Positions 1 to 7,644 of a DNA stretch of 18,373 bases are shown here, piece by piece. The stretch is taken from positions 1 to 18,373 of the forward strand of contig WTAK01000420.1 of assembly GCA_013139625.1 (NCBI GenBank), in the 5' to 3' direction. How positions within the stretch are numbered: position 1 is the first letter of the stretch; every line of letters begins with the position of its first letter. Both the position numbers and the translations under genes were made by a program. This DNA is from Candidatus Delongbacteria bacterium (GTDB taxonomy: Bacteria > UBA4055). The notes beneath the pieces were generated by a model. That model saw nothing but the letters and a program-made list of their open reading frames with translations, was not told the DNA's origin and made no database searches.

Positions 1-538
1 AATATGGAATAGAGATGCTGTATCCCGATAGAAGCAAACTTGAAGAATTGGATGGAGGCATGACTATTTCATCGGCATAAATCGCAGCCAAATAATTAGA
101 TTTACTCATACCGTTGGAATAAGCATATATCTTTTTCCCTGTCAGTTTAAATTTTTCCATAGCCAAAGATAATTCTTTAGTATGAACACTTGATATATCC
201 CATGAATCCAGATCTAACATGATCCCTTTTATCTTATCATCATTTGAAGCTTGATTTATCGATTGTAATACCTCATAAAAAGTCAGCTGTCTCTTACTTA
301 TATCTTTAAGATTCTTCAGCGAAAATAGATTTATTTGATCTGTTGCACTTTCTTTTAATCCATTCGGGAATGAAAGAATTAAGAAACTATCATTTTTTAT
401 TACTTTGCTATCACTTAATTGATCGTATGATATTTTAGAAATAAAGATGGCTGCAAAAATAAAAAAAACGACAAATACAATTATTACAGTTAAAGTCGTT
501 TTCATCAACCATTTAAAGCCTCTTTTTAAATATTCCAT
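1..538 (-). CDS. sppA: Signal peptide peptidase SppA, long (67K) type, N-terminal part; C-terminus outside window
   Basis: The frame is open from an ATG at 538 to the window edge, giving 179 codons. An AGGAGG at 544-549 (minus strand) with a 5-nt spacer supports the start. Residues 13-34 are a hydrophobic segment (VIIVFVVFFIFAAIF), as expected for an N-terminal membrane anchor. The rest aligns by eye with the non-catalytic N-terminal half of E. coli-type SppA: LTFYEVLQSINQASNDDKIK, then GIMLDLDSW, then LAMEKFKLTGKKIYAYSN and YLAAIYADEIVMPP. In this family (S49 serine peptidases) the enzyme degrades cleaved signal peptides in the inner membrane with a Lys/Ser dyad. Both catalytic residues would lie beyond the edge, so activity cannot be judged. 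The gene is the third in a leftward cluster, 33 bp after the GT2 fusion gene, and is probably co-transcribed with it. Confidence 0.85.
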   Translation of the reverse strand, partial: MEYLKRGFKWLMKTTLTVIIVFVVFFIFAAIFISKISYDQLSDSKVIKNDSFLILSFPNGLKESATDQINLFSLKNLKDISKRQLTFYEVLQSINQASNDDKIKGIMLDLDSWDISSVHTKELSLAMEKFKLTGKKIYAYSNGMSKSNYLAAIYADEIVMPPSNSSSLLLSGYSISIPY

Positions 539-548
539 ACTAACCTCC

Positions 549-586
549 TAGTCTGATACATTACTATTTTCTTAGTCCGATACATT
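549..586 (-). repeat. Short imperfect tandem duplication spanning the stop of the GT2 gene
   Basis: The 14-mer TAGTCTGATACATT at 549-562 recurs as TAGTCCGATACATT at 573-586, one mismatch, with a 24-bp offset. On the minus strand both copies read Asn-Val-Ser-Asp-stop in the same frame, because 24 is a multiple of three. The coding sequence ends at the first stop (TAA, 572-574), and a second in-frame TAG follows eight codons later, next to the SD sequence of sppA. It looks like a small local duplication. Confidence 0.6.
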
Positions 587-2167
587 TAGATATTGAATTT
601 TCCCATTTTTTACACTTACAAAATCAGGAATTATCTTAAATTTTTTCTTATTTAACTTAAGCACTTCTTTAAAAGCCATGATCTCAGGTAGTGAAATACT
701 TTTCAAAGAAAATAGAACATAATTTGCTTCCTCTATTTTCATAATATCAATTAGGTATTTCAAATTCCCTAATACTGCATATTTGCCTACATTTTTCCCC
801 AAATACTCATGATCTGTATCTATAAATCCTGAGATGGTCATTCCTTCATGAGCTAATTCATTTTCTAAATTTGCAAAAGATTTAGATATGTCATCGATCC
901 CAACTATTAAAGTTTTATTTAGGAAAAACTTCATTTTTCTTAAGAGAAATATTCTCCAAGCAAACATTAATGAGCCACTAAATAATAACATTAGAAATAA
1001 TATAGCTCTTGAAAATGCTATATTTCTCATAAAGAAAGTTATACTAATAACAGTCAATGAAATAAAGAACATTGATTTTAGAAATTGCTTGTACGAGTGT
1101 TTCATATTGGTATATACGCTGTTTAGTAAAAATACTGATATGATGATAAATATATATATAACGGAAACACTCAAATACATCTCTAATTGTATCGATGAAT
1201 AACCAATCTCTTTATTGACTCCAAGCATATTCATCAACGGTGTATATGCTGCAATAGCTAGTATCAGTCCTCCAAAATATGAAGCTATGTCTATAATTGG
1301 AAGCATAAATTTATTTAAGAAAATTTTGCCAACTGACATTAAATATGCAATAAATACTGCTAATTCTAGAATTATCTGAAAAAATAAAGAATATCTAGAT
1401 GAATAATTTTTATTTACAAAAATTTTCATCGAAGTATAGAAATATTTCCTTAGTCTGATCTTATCTTTTTTTGAACTTTGACCTCTAAAATGCACGATCT
1501 CACCTATTGGAACATACTCTATTTTATAACCTTTTTTCTTTATCTGATAACAAAAATCAATATCTTCTCCATACATAAAATAGTCTTCAGGCATATATGT
1601 TCCAGCATCAAGAATTTCCCTTCTGAATAACATAAAAGAACCTGAAACGGCATCTACCTCGGATACAAGATCATCATCAATGTATAAAAGATTATATGCT
1701 GAAAATATTTTAGAATTGCTAAACATTTTAGAAAGTCCTGAGATATGGCAAAATGAATTCCAGGCAGTTGGAAAAGATCTATGAGAAGAATGATCAATAC
1801 TTCCTTCAGGACCAATTATTTTACAGGTAACAAGACCCGTTTTCGGATTTGCTTTTAGATGATCTATCAATAATTTCATTGTTCTTTCTTGTACGATCGT
1901 ATCAGGATTCAAGATAAGTATATAATCACCTTTTGCGATTTTTAAACCTTGATTATTTGCCTTTGCAAATCCAATATTGGCTTCATTGTAAATGTATGTT
2001 ATATCACTAAAACGTGAAGTTATGTATTCCTTACTATTGTCTTTTGAAGCATTATCCACTACAATGATCTCATAAGAAAGATCAGATGCCGTTCTTTTTA
2101 CAGAATGTATTGTATTTTCCAAAAAATACTTAACATTATAATTTACTATTACTACCGAAAGATCCAT
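572..2167 (-). CDS. GT2 glycosyltransferase fused to a WbaP-like membrane and nucleotide-binding domain
   Basis: This 531-residue protein has two parts. Residues 1-255 are a GT-A family 2 transferase of the rhamnosyltransferase (WbbL) kind: LSVVIVNYN at 3-11, VDNAS at 37-41, NIGFAKANNQG at 64-74, the DxD-like NPD at 87-89, and GEDIDFCYQIKKKGY at 200-214. Residues 260-410 carry about five hydrophobic segments (near 261-283, 288-312, 330-352, 362-380 and 387-408). Residues 416-531 resemble the CoA_binding_3 Rossmann-like domain (LIVGI at 420-424, ISGFIDTD at 445-452, VLGNLKYLIDI at 465-475). The second part matches the N-terminal half of polyprenyl-phosphate hexose-1-phosphate transferases (WbaP/EpsL type), but their catalytic sugar-transferase domain is absent. 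An AAGAGAA precedes the ATG. It sits 12 bp after a Dpm-like gene and probably acts in cell-surface glycan synthesis at the inner membrane. The sugar specificity is unknown. Confidence 0.8.
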   Translation of the reverse strand: MDLSVVIVNYNVKYFLENTIHSVKRTASDLSYEIIVVDNASKDNSKEYITSRFSDITYIYNEANIGFAKANNQGLKIAKGDYILILNPDTIVQERTMKLLIDHLKANPKTGLVTCKIIGPEGSIDHSSHRSFPTAWNSFCHISGLSKMFSNSKIFSAYNLLYIDDDLVSEVDAVSGSFMLFRREILDAGTYMPEDYFMYGEDIDFCYQIKKKGYKIEYVPIGEIVHFRGQSSKKDKIRLRKYFYTSMKIFVNKNYSSRYSLFFQIILELAVFIAYLMSVGKIFLNKFMLPIIDIASYFGGLILAIAAYTPLMNMLGVNKEIGYSSIQLEMYLSVSVIYIFIIISVFLLNSVYTNMKHSYKQFLKSMFFISLTVISITFFMRNIAFSRAILFLMLLFSGSLMFAWRIFLLRKMKFFLNKTLIVGIDDISKSFANLENELAHEGMTISGFIDTDHEYLGKNVGKYAVLGNLKYLIDIMKIEEANYVLFSLKSISLPEIMAFKEVLKLNKKKFKIIPDFVSVKNGKIQYLNVSD

Positions 2168-2179
2168 ATTCTCTTGCTT

Positions 2180-2905
2180 TTATTTCTTTGATTTTCCGAA
2201 TATCTTTGGAAATCTTAACTTCCAAACCATAAATATTGCTTCTTTAACAATATTCTTTCCCATTTTTGACACACCATCGATCCTATCTGTAAAAACAATA
2301 GGGATCTCTTTGATCTTAAATCCTTTTTTCCATGTACGATAATGCATCTCGATCTGAAATGAATAACCATTCGAGTGTATCTTATCCAATTCAATTGATT
2401 CTATCACTTTTCTCTTAAAACATTTAAACCCTGAAGTTGCATCTTTAACTGGTAAACCTGTAACGATCCTTGTATATAAGGATGCACCGATGCTTAATAT
2501 CAACCTTCTTAAAGGCCAATTCACAACATTGACTCCTTGAATATATCGTGATCCTATTACAAGATCGTTTTCTTCCGCGGCTTCTAAAAGGCGAAGTATA
2601 TCTTTTGGATTATGTGAAAAGTCACAGTCCATTTCAAGGATATATTGGTAATTGTTTTCTAATGCAAATTTAAATCCTTCAATATAAGCAGTTCCTAAAC
2701 CTAATTTTCCTGCTCTTTCAATTAAATTCACTCTTTTTTCTTTTGAATATTCAGTTTTTACAAACTCACCTGTCTTATCCGGTGAATTATCATCAACGAT
2801 CAAAATATCGATCTTGCCATCTAAGCCAAGAACAGTATTTATCATTTTTTCTACATTTTCTATCTCATTGTATGTAGGAATAATAACTAAAATCTCATTC
2901 TGCAT
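2180..2905 (-). CDS. Polyprenol-phosphate mannose synthase-like GT2 glycosyltransferase
   Basis: This 241-residue protein looks like a complete GT2 enzyme of the dolichol/polyprenol monophosphomannose synthase group. Visible motifs are VIIPTYNEIENVEKM near 7-21, VDDNSPDKTG at 37-46, AGKLGLGTAY at 65-74, the metal-binding DxD within EMDCDFSHNP at 91-100, IGSRY at 117-121, NWPLRR at 129-134, and GYSFQIEMHYR at 180-190 followed by DRIDGVSKM at 207-215. Family members transfer mannose (sometimes glucose or another sugar) from a nucleotide sugar to a polyprenyl phosphate. No C-terminal membrane segments are present, so it is the short peripheral form. The ATG at 2905 has AGGAAG about 10 nt upstream. 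It is the first gene of the leftward GT2-GT2-sppA cluster and could supply a lipid-linked sugar used at the membrane. The exact donor sugar cannot be read from sequence. Confidence 0.85.
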   Translation of the reverse strand: MQNEILVIIPTYNEIENVEKMINTVLGLDGKIDILIVDDNSPDKTGEFVKTEYSKEKRVNLIERAGKLGLGTAYIEGFKFALENNYQYILEMDCDFSHNPKDILRLLEAAEENDLVIGSRYIQGVNVVNWPLRRLILSIGASLYTRIVTGLPVKDATSGFKCFKRKVIESIELDKIHSNGYSFQIEMHYRTWKKGFKIKEIPIVFTDRIDGVSKMGKNIVKEAIFMVWKLRFPKIFGKSKK

Positions 2906-3114
2906 ATATAATTTACTTCCTATCTTCTTAAATCCTGTTAATTTTTAACTTATACTAAGACAATTCAAATATGTTTATGAAATAGAAAAATATAAAATAA
3001 CTAAGAAATTTGCAATTGAATAACTTAAAATATTATTCTTGATTTATTGCTAAAGAAAGTATTAGTTTTATAACCTATAATGAAGGCTTATTGCTAAAAC
3101 ATTCAGGATTCCAA
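2906..3114. other. Divergent intergenic region between the glycosyltransferase operon and the PEP-synthase-like gene
   Basis: About 200 bp of very AT-rich sequence separates two divergent coding regions, so it must contain promoters for both. On the plus strand a TATAAT at 3076-3081 lies close to the gene start, but I see no convincing -35 partner. On the minus strand TTGAAT and TATAAG hexamers occur without good spacing. No hairpin, riboswitch-like fold or small ORF with a ribosome-binding site stands out. Confidence 0.4.
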
Positions 3115-6102
3115 ATGAAAGATATTAATTTGATCAAAGAACAAAATATTTTATATAAACAGCATTTTAGAGAAGAACCTTTCAGTAAACTTATGCAAAA
3201 CAGGATACATGACATTCTTTTGATCTGCAGTAAATATGATAAATTTATGCTTGAAGAGGATGGAAGAATAGACGAGCAGATATTTCAGGAGTATGTATCA
3301 ATTAATCTTAGATATCCTCCTATTTTTACTCAAGTCTCAAATCAGGAAGAAGCATTTGAACAACTTAAAGAAAAAGACTTTGACCTGATCATAACAATGG
3401 TAAATTTGGGAGACATATTACCATTTGAGCTTTCAAAGAAGATAAAAGATGCATATCCTGATATTCCAATTGTTGTCTTAACCCATTTCTCTCGGGAAGT
3501 TTCAAATTTCTTGATGAACAAAGATCTATCTCACATTAAATATGTATTCTCTTGGCTCGGTGATTCAAGTATTTTATTAGCTATTGTAAAATTGATCGAA
3601 GATTCTATGAATGTTGAGCATGACGTCCGTGATGTTGGAACCTATGCTATTATTTTAGTCGAAAATTCTATTAGATACTATTCAAGCTATTTGCCGAATA
3701 TGTATAAAATCCTATTTAATCAAACTCATGCACTTATGAAAGAAGGTTTGAATGAACATCAAAAAACTATGAGAATGAGAGCAAGACCAAAAATATTACT
3801 TGCAAATAACTATGAACAAGCAATGGAAATGTACGAACAGTATAAAGAAAATATTTTGGGAGTAATATCTGATATTTCTTATTCGATAAATGGGATTAAT
3901 GACAACGAAGCAGGATTGAAATTATGCCGGTTTATTAGAAATGAAAATCCGGATCTGCCTATTTTACTACAATCTTCCCAGTCGAAACACAGAGAAGAAT
4001 CTGAGTCGATGAACGCAGCTTTTATTAATAAAAACTCCAAAAGTTTATTAAATGAGCTCAGAAAATATATAAGAACGAATTTCGGATTTGGAGATTTTAT
4101 ATTTATAGATCCAAATACTGGTGAAGAAATTGGACGTGCAGGAGATCTGAAAACTTTACAGCACAAACTTGAAGTTATTTCATTAAAATCATTTGAGTAC
4201 CATGCATCTAATAATCATTTCTCGAAATGGTTTAAGGCTCGTGCCCTTTTTACACTTGCAAATCTGATTAAAAATAAAAAGAAAAATGATTTTAAGAATA
4301 CTGAAGATATAAGGTATTTTATTATTAATATGATCAAAAGCTATCGAATAAATACAGGAAGAGGAACTATTGCAACATTCGAGAAAGATCATTTTGATAA
4401 TTATACCGGATTTGCACGGATCGGTAAAGGTTCTTTGGGTGGTAAAGGTAGAGGATTAGCGTTTATTGATTCTTTTCTTAAGAGAAATAAAATGATCTTT
4501 AAGTATGACAATATCACAATAAGTGTGCCAAGAACTATAATTGTTTCTACAGAAGTATTTGAAGAATTCATGGAATTAAATGATCTTTATGGAGTTGCTT
4601 TATCTGATTCTTCTGATGAAAAGATACTAAAATACTTTCTATTGGGAGATATGCCACCTCACCTGAAAAGCACTCTTCACTGTATTTTATCTTATCTTAG
4701 AGAGCCTTTAGCTATTAGATCATCAAGTTTACTTGAAGATTCTTATTATCAACCTTTTGCAGGTGTATATTCGACATATATGATATCTAATAATAACGCA
4801 AACATCAATACTCGGGTAAAAGAGTTGTGTCAAGCTATTAAATCTGTATATGCTTCCACTTTTTTTAAATTCAGTAAAAATTATATGGCTGCAACAAGCA
4901 ATATAGTTGATGAAGAAAAGATGTCAGTCATTATTCAAGAAATAAGTGGCAAAAAATATACTACTTCTGAAAATACTGATCGATTCTATCCATCTCTATC
5001 CGGTGTTGCACGATCTTTAAATTTTTATCCGGTTGGAAAAGAAAAATCCGATGAGGGAGTTATTAATATCGCACTGGGACTAGGTAAAACTATAGTTGAC
5101 GGTAATACTTCTCTAAGATTTTCTCCAAAGTATCCAAAAAAAATACTTCAATTATCAAATGCCGAAATGGCATTGAGGAATACTCAGAAAAAATTCTATG
5201 CACTTGATATGGATAAAAAGTTTATTCCTTCTGTAAACGAAAGTGATAATCTTACAATTTTAGATATTGATGAAGCGCTAAAAGATGATTCTGCTAAAAT
5301 GACAACTTCCACTTACGATGCTCAAAATGGTGTTCTCAGAGATGGAAATCAAGATATTGGAAAAAAAGTACTGACATTTGCTCCGATCCTTAAATTTGGC
5401 ATGATACCACTTGCTGAAGTTCTAAAAGATATTCTAGAACTTGGGTCTAAAGAAATGAATACACCGGTTGAGATCGAATTTGCTTTACAAACAAGCTCTG
5501 ATAAGAATATTCCTCATCAATTTCATTTCTTGCAGATCAGACCAATCGTTCAAGGTTTGGAATACAGTGATATTAAAATTTCTGCTGAGGAAATTGAAAA
5601 TGCCGCAATAGTTTCTCATTCCACTTTGGGCAATGGTACTATGGATGATATTATAGATATCGTCTATATTAAACCCGATATTTTCAATCCGGCAAAAACA
5701 GAAGAGATCGCTAGAAAATTAGAAGAAATAAATGATAAATTCATAAAAGATGATAATCACTATGTTCTAATCGGCCCCGGAAGATGGGGCTCTGCAGATC
5801 CATGGTTAGGAATTCCTGTAAAATGGGCACAAATATCTCAAGCTAAAGTAATCGTTGAACATGGATTAAAAGGCTTTCATATAGATCCAAGTCAAGGTTC
5901 TCACTTCTTTCAAAATATAACTCTCTTGAAAGTTGTTTATATGACAATAAATCCTTATTTGAATGATGGTAAAATTGATATCGAGAAATTGGATAGAATT
6001 GAAAGTGTCTATGAAAATGAATTATTAAGACATGTTCAGTTGGATAAAAATTTATTCCTTAAAGCCAATGGGGCGACCGGTGAAGCGGTGATTATATTGT
6101 AA
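3115..6102 (+). CDS. Receiver-domain protein with a PEP-synthase-type (PPDK N-terminal) nucleotide-binding domain
   Basis: This is a 995-residue protein. Residues about 32-165 form a degenerate receiver fold: FDLIITMVNLGD lacks Asp at the phosphoacceptor position. Residues about 224-325 form a second receiver-like domain with a possible acceptor Asp253 (GVISDISYS), a Ser in ILLQSSQ and a Lys in AAFINKNSK. Residues about 428-815 match the PPDK/PEP-synthase N-terminal ATP-grasp domain: GSLGGKGRGLAFID, PLAIRSSSLLEDSYYQPFAG, GLGKTIVDG and the closing FLQIRPI. The phosphohistidine and PEP-binding domains of true PEP synthases are absent. Instead a C-terminal module carries GPGRWGSADPWLG and IDPSQGSHFFQN, which I recall from similarly annotated Bacteroidota proteins. 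The start is uncertain: ATG 3115 has AGGA with a 6-nt spacer, while TTG 3091 (8 residues longer) has AAGG with a 4-nt spacer. I prefer the ATG. Its reaction is unknown; an ATP-dependent phosphotransfer or sensory role is inference. Confidence 0.8.
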   Translation: MKDINLIKEQNILYKQHFREEPFSKLMQNRIHDILLICSKYDKFMLEEDGRIDEQIFQEYVSINLRYPPIFTQVSNQEEAFEQLKEKDFDLIITMVNLGDILPFELSKKIKDAYPDIPIVVLTHFSREVSNFLMNKDLSHIKYVFSWLGDSSILLAIVKLIEDSMNVEHDVRDVGTYAIILVENSIRYYSSYLPNMYKILFNQTHALMKEGLNEHQKTMRMRARPKILLANNYEQAMEMYEQYKENILGVISDISYSINGINDNEAGLKLCRFIRNENPDLPILLQSSQSKHREESESMNAAFINKNSKSLLNELRKYIRTNFGFGDFIFIDPNTGEEIGRAGDLKTLQHKLEVISLKSFEYHASNNHFSKWFKARALFTLANLIKNKKKNDFKNTEDIRYFIINMIKSYRINTGRGTIATFEKDHFDNYTGFARIGKGSLGGKGRGLAFIDSFLKRNKMIFKYDNITISVPRTIIVSTEVFEEFMELNDLYGVALSDSSDEKILKYFLLGDMPPHLKSTLHCILSYLREPLAIRSSSLLEDSYYQPFAGVYSTYMISNNNANINTRVKELCQAIKSVYASTFFKFSKNYMAATSNIVDEEKMSVIIQEISGKKYTTSENTDRFYPSLSGVARSLNFYPVGKEKSDEGVINIALGLGKTIVDGNTSLRFSPKYPKKILQLSNAEMALRNTQKKFYALDMDKKFIPSVNESDNLTILDIDEALKDDSAKMTTSTYDAQNGVLRDGNQDIGKKVLTFAPILKFGMIPLAEVLKDILELGSKEMNTPVEIEFALQTSSDKNIPHQFHFLQIRPIVQGLEYSDIKISAEEIENAAIVSHSTLGNGTMDDIIDIVYIKPDIFNPAKTEEIARKLEEINDKFIKDDNHYVLIGPGRWGSADPWLGIPVKWAQISQAKVIVEHGLKGFHIDPSQGSHFFQNITLLKVVYMTINPYLNDGKIDIEKLDRIESVYENELLRHVQLDKNLFLKANGATGEAVIIL

Positions 6103-6113
6103 TTTGTATATTA

Positions 6114-6140
6114 AAAAAGGCTCCGGATAGGAGCCTTTTT
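6114..6140. terminator. Bidirectional intrinsic terminator
   Basis: A perfect 11-bp stem (AAAAAGGCTCC at 6114-6124 with GGAGCCTTTTT at 6130-6140) closes a 5-nt loop GGATA. It has a T-run on both strands. It lies between the convergent ends of the PEP-synthase-like gene (stop at 6102) and gdhA (stop at 6159), so it can end transcription from both sides. Confidence 0.92.
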
Positions 6141-6158
6141 CTAGATATTTAGTTACTG

Positions 6159-7499
6159 CTAGTAACCTAGATCGATCATTGCATCTGCTACTTTTCTAAA
6201 ACCTGCAATATTAGAACCTTTAACATAGTTAACAAATCCATCAGCTTGTTTACCATATTTAACACCTGCAGAATGAATTGAACTCATGATAACTTTCAAT
6301 TTTTCATCAACCTCTTCTCTTGACCATGCAAGTTTCATTGAGTTTTGAGACATTTCTAATCCTGAAACAGCCACACCACCTGCATTAGCTGCTTTGCCGG
6401 GACCGAATGCAATCTTCTCAGCAACGAAAAGATTTACAGCATCTGCTGTACAACCCATATTTGAAGTTTCTATTACATACTGACATCCATTCTCGATCAA
6501 TTTCTTTGCGTCATCTTCATTTAATTCATTTTGAATTGCACATGGATAAGCCATATCTACTTTAACACCCCAAGGTCTTTCACCAGGGAAGAATTTAGCA
6601 TTTGGAAATTTTTCTGCGTAAGGAGCTACAATATCATTGTTTGAAGATCTTAATTCTAATAAGTAATTGAATTTTTCTTCTGTATTTACACCATCTTCAT
6701 CAAGAACATATCCGTCAGGACCTGATATAGTAAGTACTTTTGCACCCAGTTCAGTTGCTTTCATAGCACATCCCCAAGTAACATTTCCGAAACCTGAAAG
6801 TGAAACTGTTTTACCTTCCATTGATTCGCCTTTATGCTTAAGCATTTCATCTGCATAATAAACTGCACCGAAACCTGTAGCTTCAGGTCTTATTAATGAT
6901 CCACCCCAGTTCAATCCTTTGCCTGTAAGAACACCTGTATTCTCGCTGCGAAGTCTTTTGTACTGCCCGTACATGAATCCGATCTCTCTACCACCAACAC
7001 CGATATCACCGGCAGGAATGTCTGTTTGTGGTCCGATATATTTTTGTAATTCTGTCATGAACGAACGACAAAATCTCATTATTTCATTGTCTGATTTTCC
7101 CTTAGGATTAAAATCAGAACCACCTTTTCCTCCACCCATTGGCAAAGTTGTAAGACTATTCTTGAAAGTTTGCTCAAAACCTAAGAATTTCAATCCACCT
7201 AAAGTTACACTTGGATGAAATCTTAATCCACCTTTGTAAGGTCCTAATGCATTGTTAAACTGAACTCGATAGGCTTTGTTTACCTGCACATCACCATTGT
7301 CATCTTCCCATTCTACTTTAAATAGAAATACTCTATCCGGTTCTGTTATTCTGTCAAGAATTTTAGCTTGAAGATAAGCCGGATTTTCGTTAACAGTGTC
7401 AATGACTGATTCGATCACTTCTTTTGCTGCTTGAATGAATTCAGGTTGAGCGGGATTTTTCCTCTCAAGCTCAGCCATAAACTTGTCGATGTTATACAT
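6159..7499 (-). CDS. gdhA: NADP-type glutamate dehydrogenase (hexameric)
   Basis: This 446-residue protein matches the usual 445-450 residue bacterial enzyme. It interconverts 2-oxoglutarate plus ammonium and glutamate, normally in the assimilatory direction with NADPH. Key features are GPYKGGLRFHPSV at 86-98, the catalytic-lysine loop LPMGGGKGGSDF at 119-130 (Lys125), PAGDIGVGGREIG with catalytic Asp165, TGKGLNWGGSLIRPEATGFG around 192-211, and the Rossmann loop SGFGNVTWG at 235-243. The spacing and these motifs closely follow E. coli GdhA, so I call it the NADP type, although cofactor specificity is inferred from family resemblance. The ATG at 7499 has GAGG at 7507-7510 with a 7-nt spacer. 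It is monocistronic: a terminator lies just downstream and 145 bp of upstream DNA contains a promoter candidate and repeated motifs, which suggests specific regulation. Confidence 0.95.
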   Translation of the reverse strand: MYNIDKFMAELERKNPAQPEFIQAAKEVIESVIDTVNENPAYLQAKILDRITEPDRVFLFKVEWEDDNGDVQVNKAYRVQFNNALGPYKGGLRFHPSVTLGGLKFLGFEQTFKNSLTTLPMGGGKGGSDFNPKGKSDNEIMRFCRSFMTELQKYIGPQTDIPAGDIGVGGREIGFMYGQYKRLRSENTGVLTGKGLNWGGSLIRPEATGFGAVYYADEMLKHKGESMEGKTVSLSGFGNVTWGCAMKATELGAKVLTISGPDGYVLDEDGVNTEEKFNYLLELRSSNNDIVAPYAEKFPNAKFFPGERPWGVKVDMAYPCAIQNELNEDDAKKLIENGCQYVIETSNMGCTADAVNLFVAEKIAFGPGKAANAGGVAVSGLEMSQNSMKLAWSREEVDEKLKVIMSSIHSAGVKYGKQADGFVNYVKGSNIAGFRKVADAMIDLGY

Positions 7500-7530
7500 T
7501 TTGCTGCCTCACAATTTAATTTTTTACATG

Positions 7531-7563
7531 TTGTAACACCTTTGTACAACACTATTGTAACAC
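7531..7563. promoter_or_regulatory. Triple TTGTA-type repeat in the gdhA leader, possible operator array
   Basis: On the plus strand TTGTAACAC occurs at 7531-7539 and again at 7555-7563. A related TTGTACAACAC lies between them at 7542-7552. Start-to-start spacings are 11 and 13 bp, about one helical turn. The array lies 32 to 64 bp upstream of the gdhA start, just downstream of the predicted -10 element, which is a suitable place for repressor binding. No regulator can be named. Confidence 0.45.
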
Positions 7564-7568
7564 AACCG

Positions 7569-7597
7569 AAATTAGCTATCTATTCAATACTTGTCAA
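7569..7597 (-). promoter_or_regulatory. Candidate promoter of gdhA
   Basis: Reading the minus strand, a perfect TTGACA (7592-7597) is followed by a 17-nt spacer and TAATTT (7569-7574). Predicted transcription would begin near 7562, leaving a leader of about 60 nt before the gdhA ATG. The -10 match is only moderate. The box TAATTTCG also resembles the TAnnTTTG element of Bacteroidota promoters, so either type of sigma factor could use it. Confidence 0.45.
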
Positions 7598-7644
7598 GAG
7601 ATATTTTAATAATATTTTCAATATGAAAAATGTGAATTTCTGTA

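Noticed and set aside
888..1202. 104-codon plus-strand frame inside the GT2 fusion gene
   Set aside because: It is antisense to a well-supported coding region, has no SD and its translation shows no recognisable motif. It is rich in AT-biased residues such as Ile and Asn.
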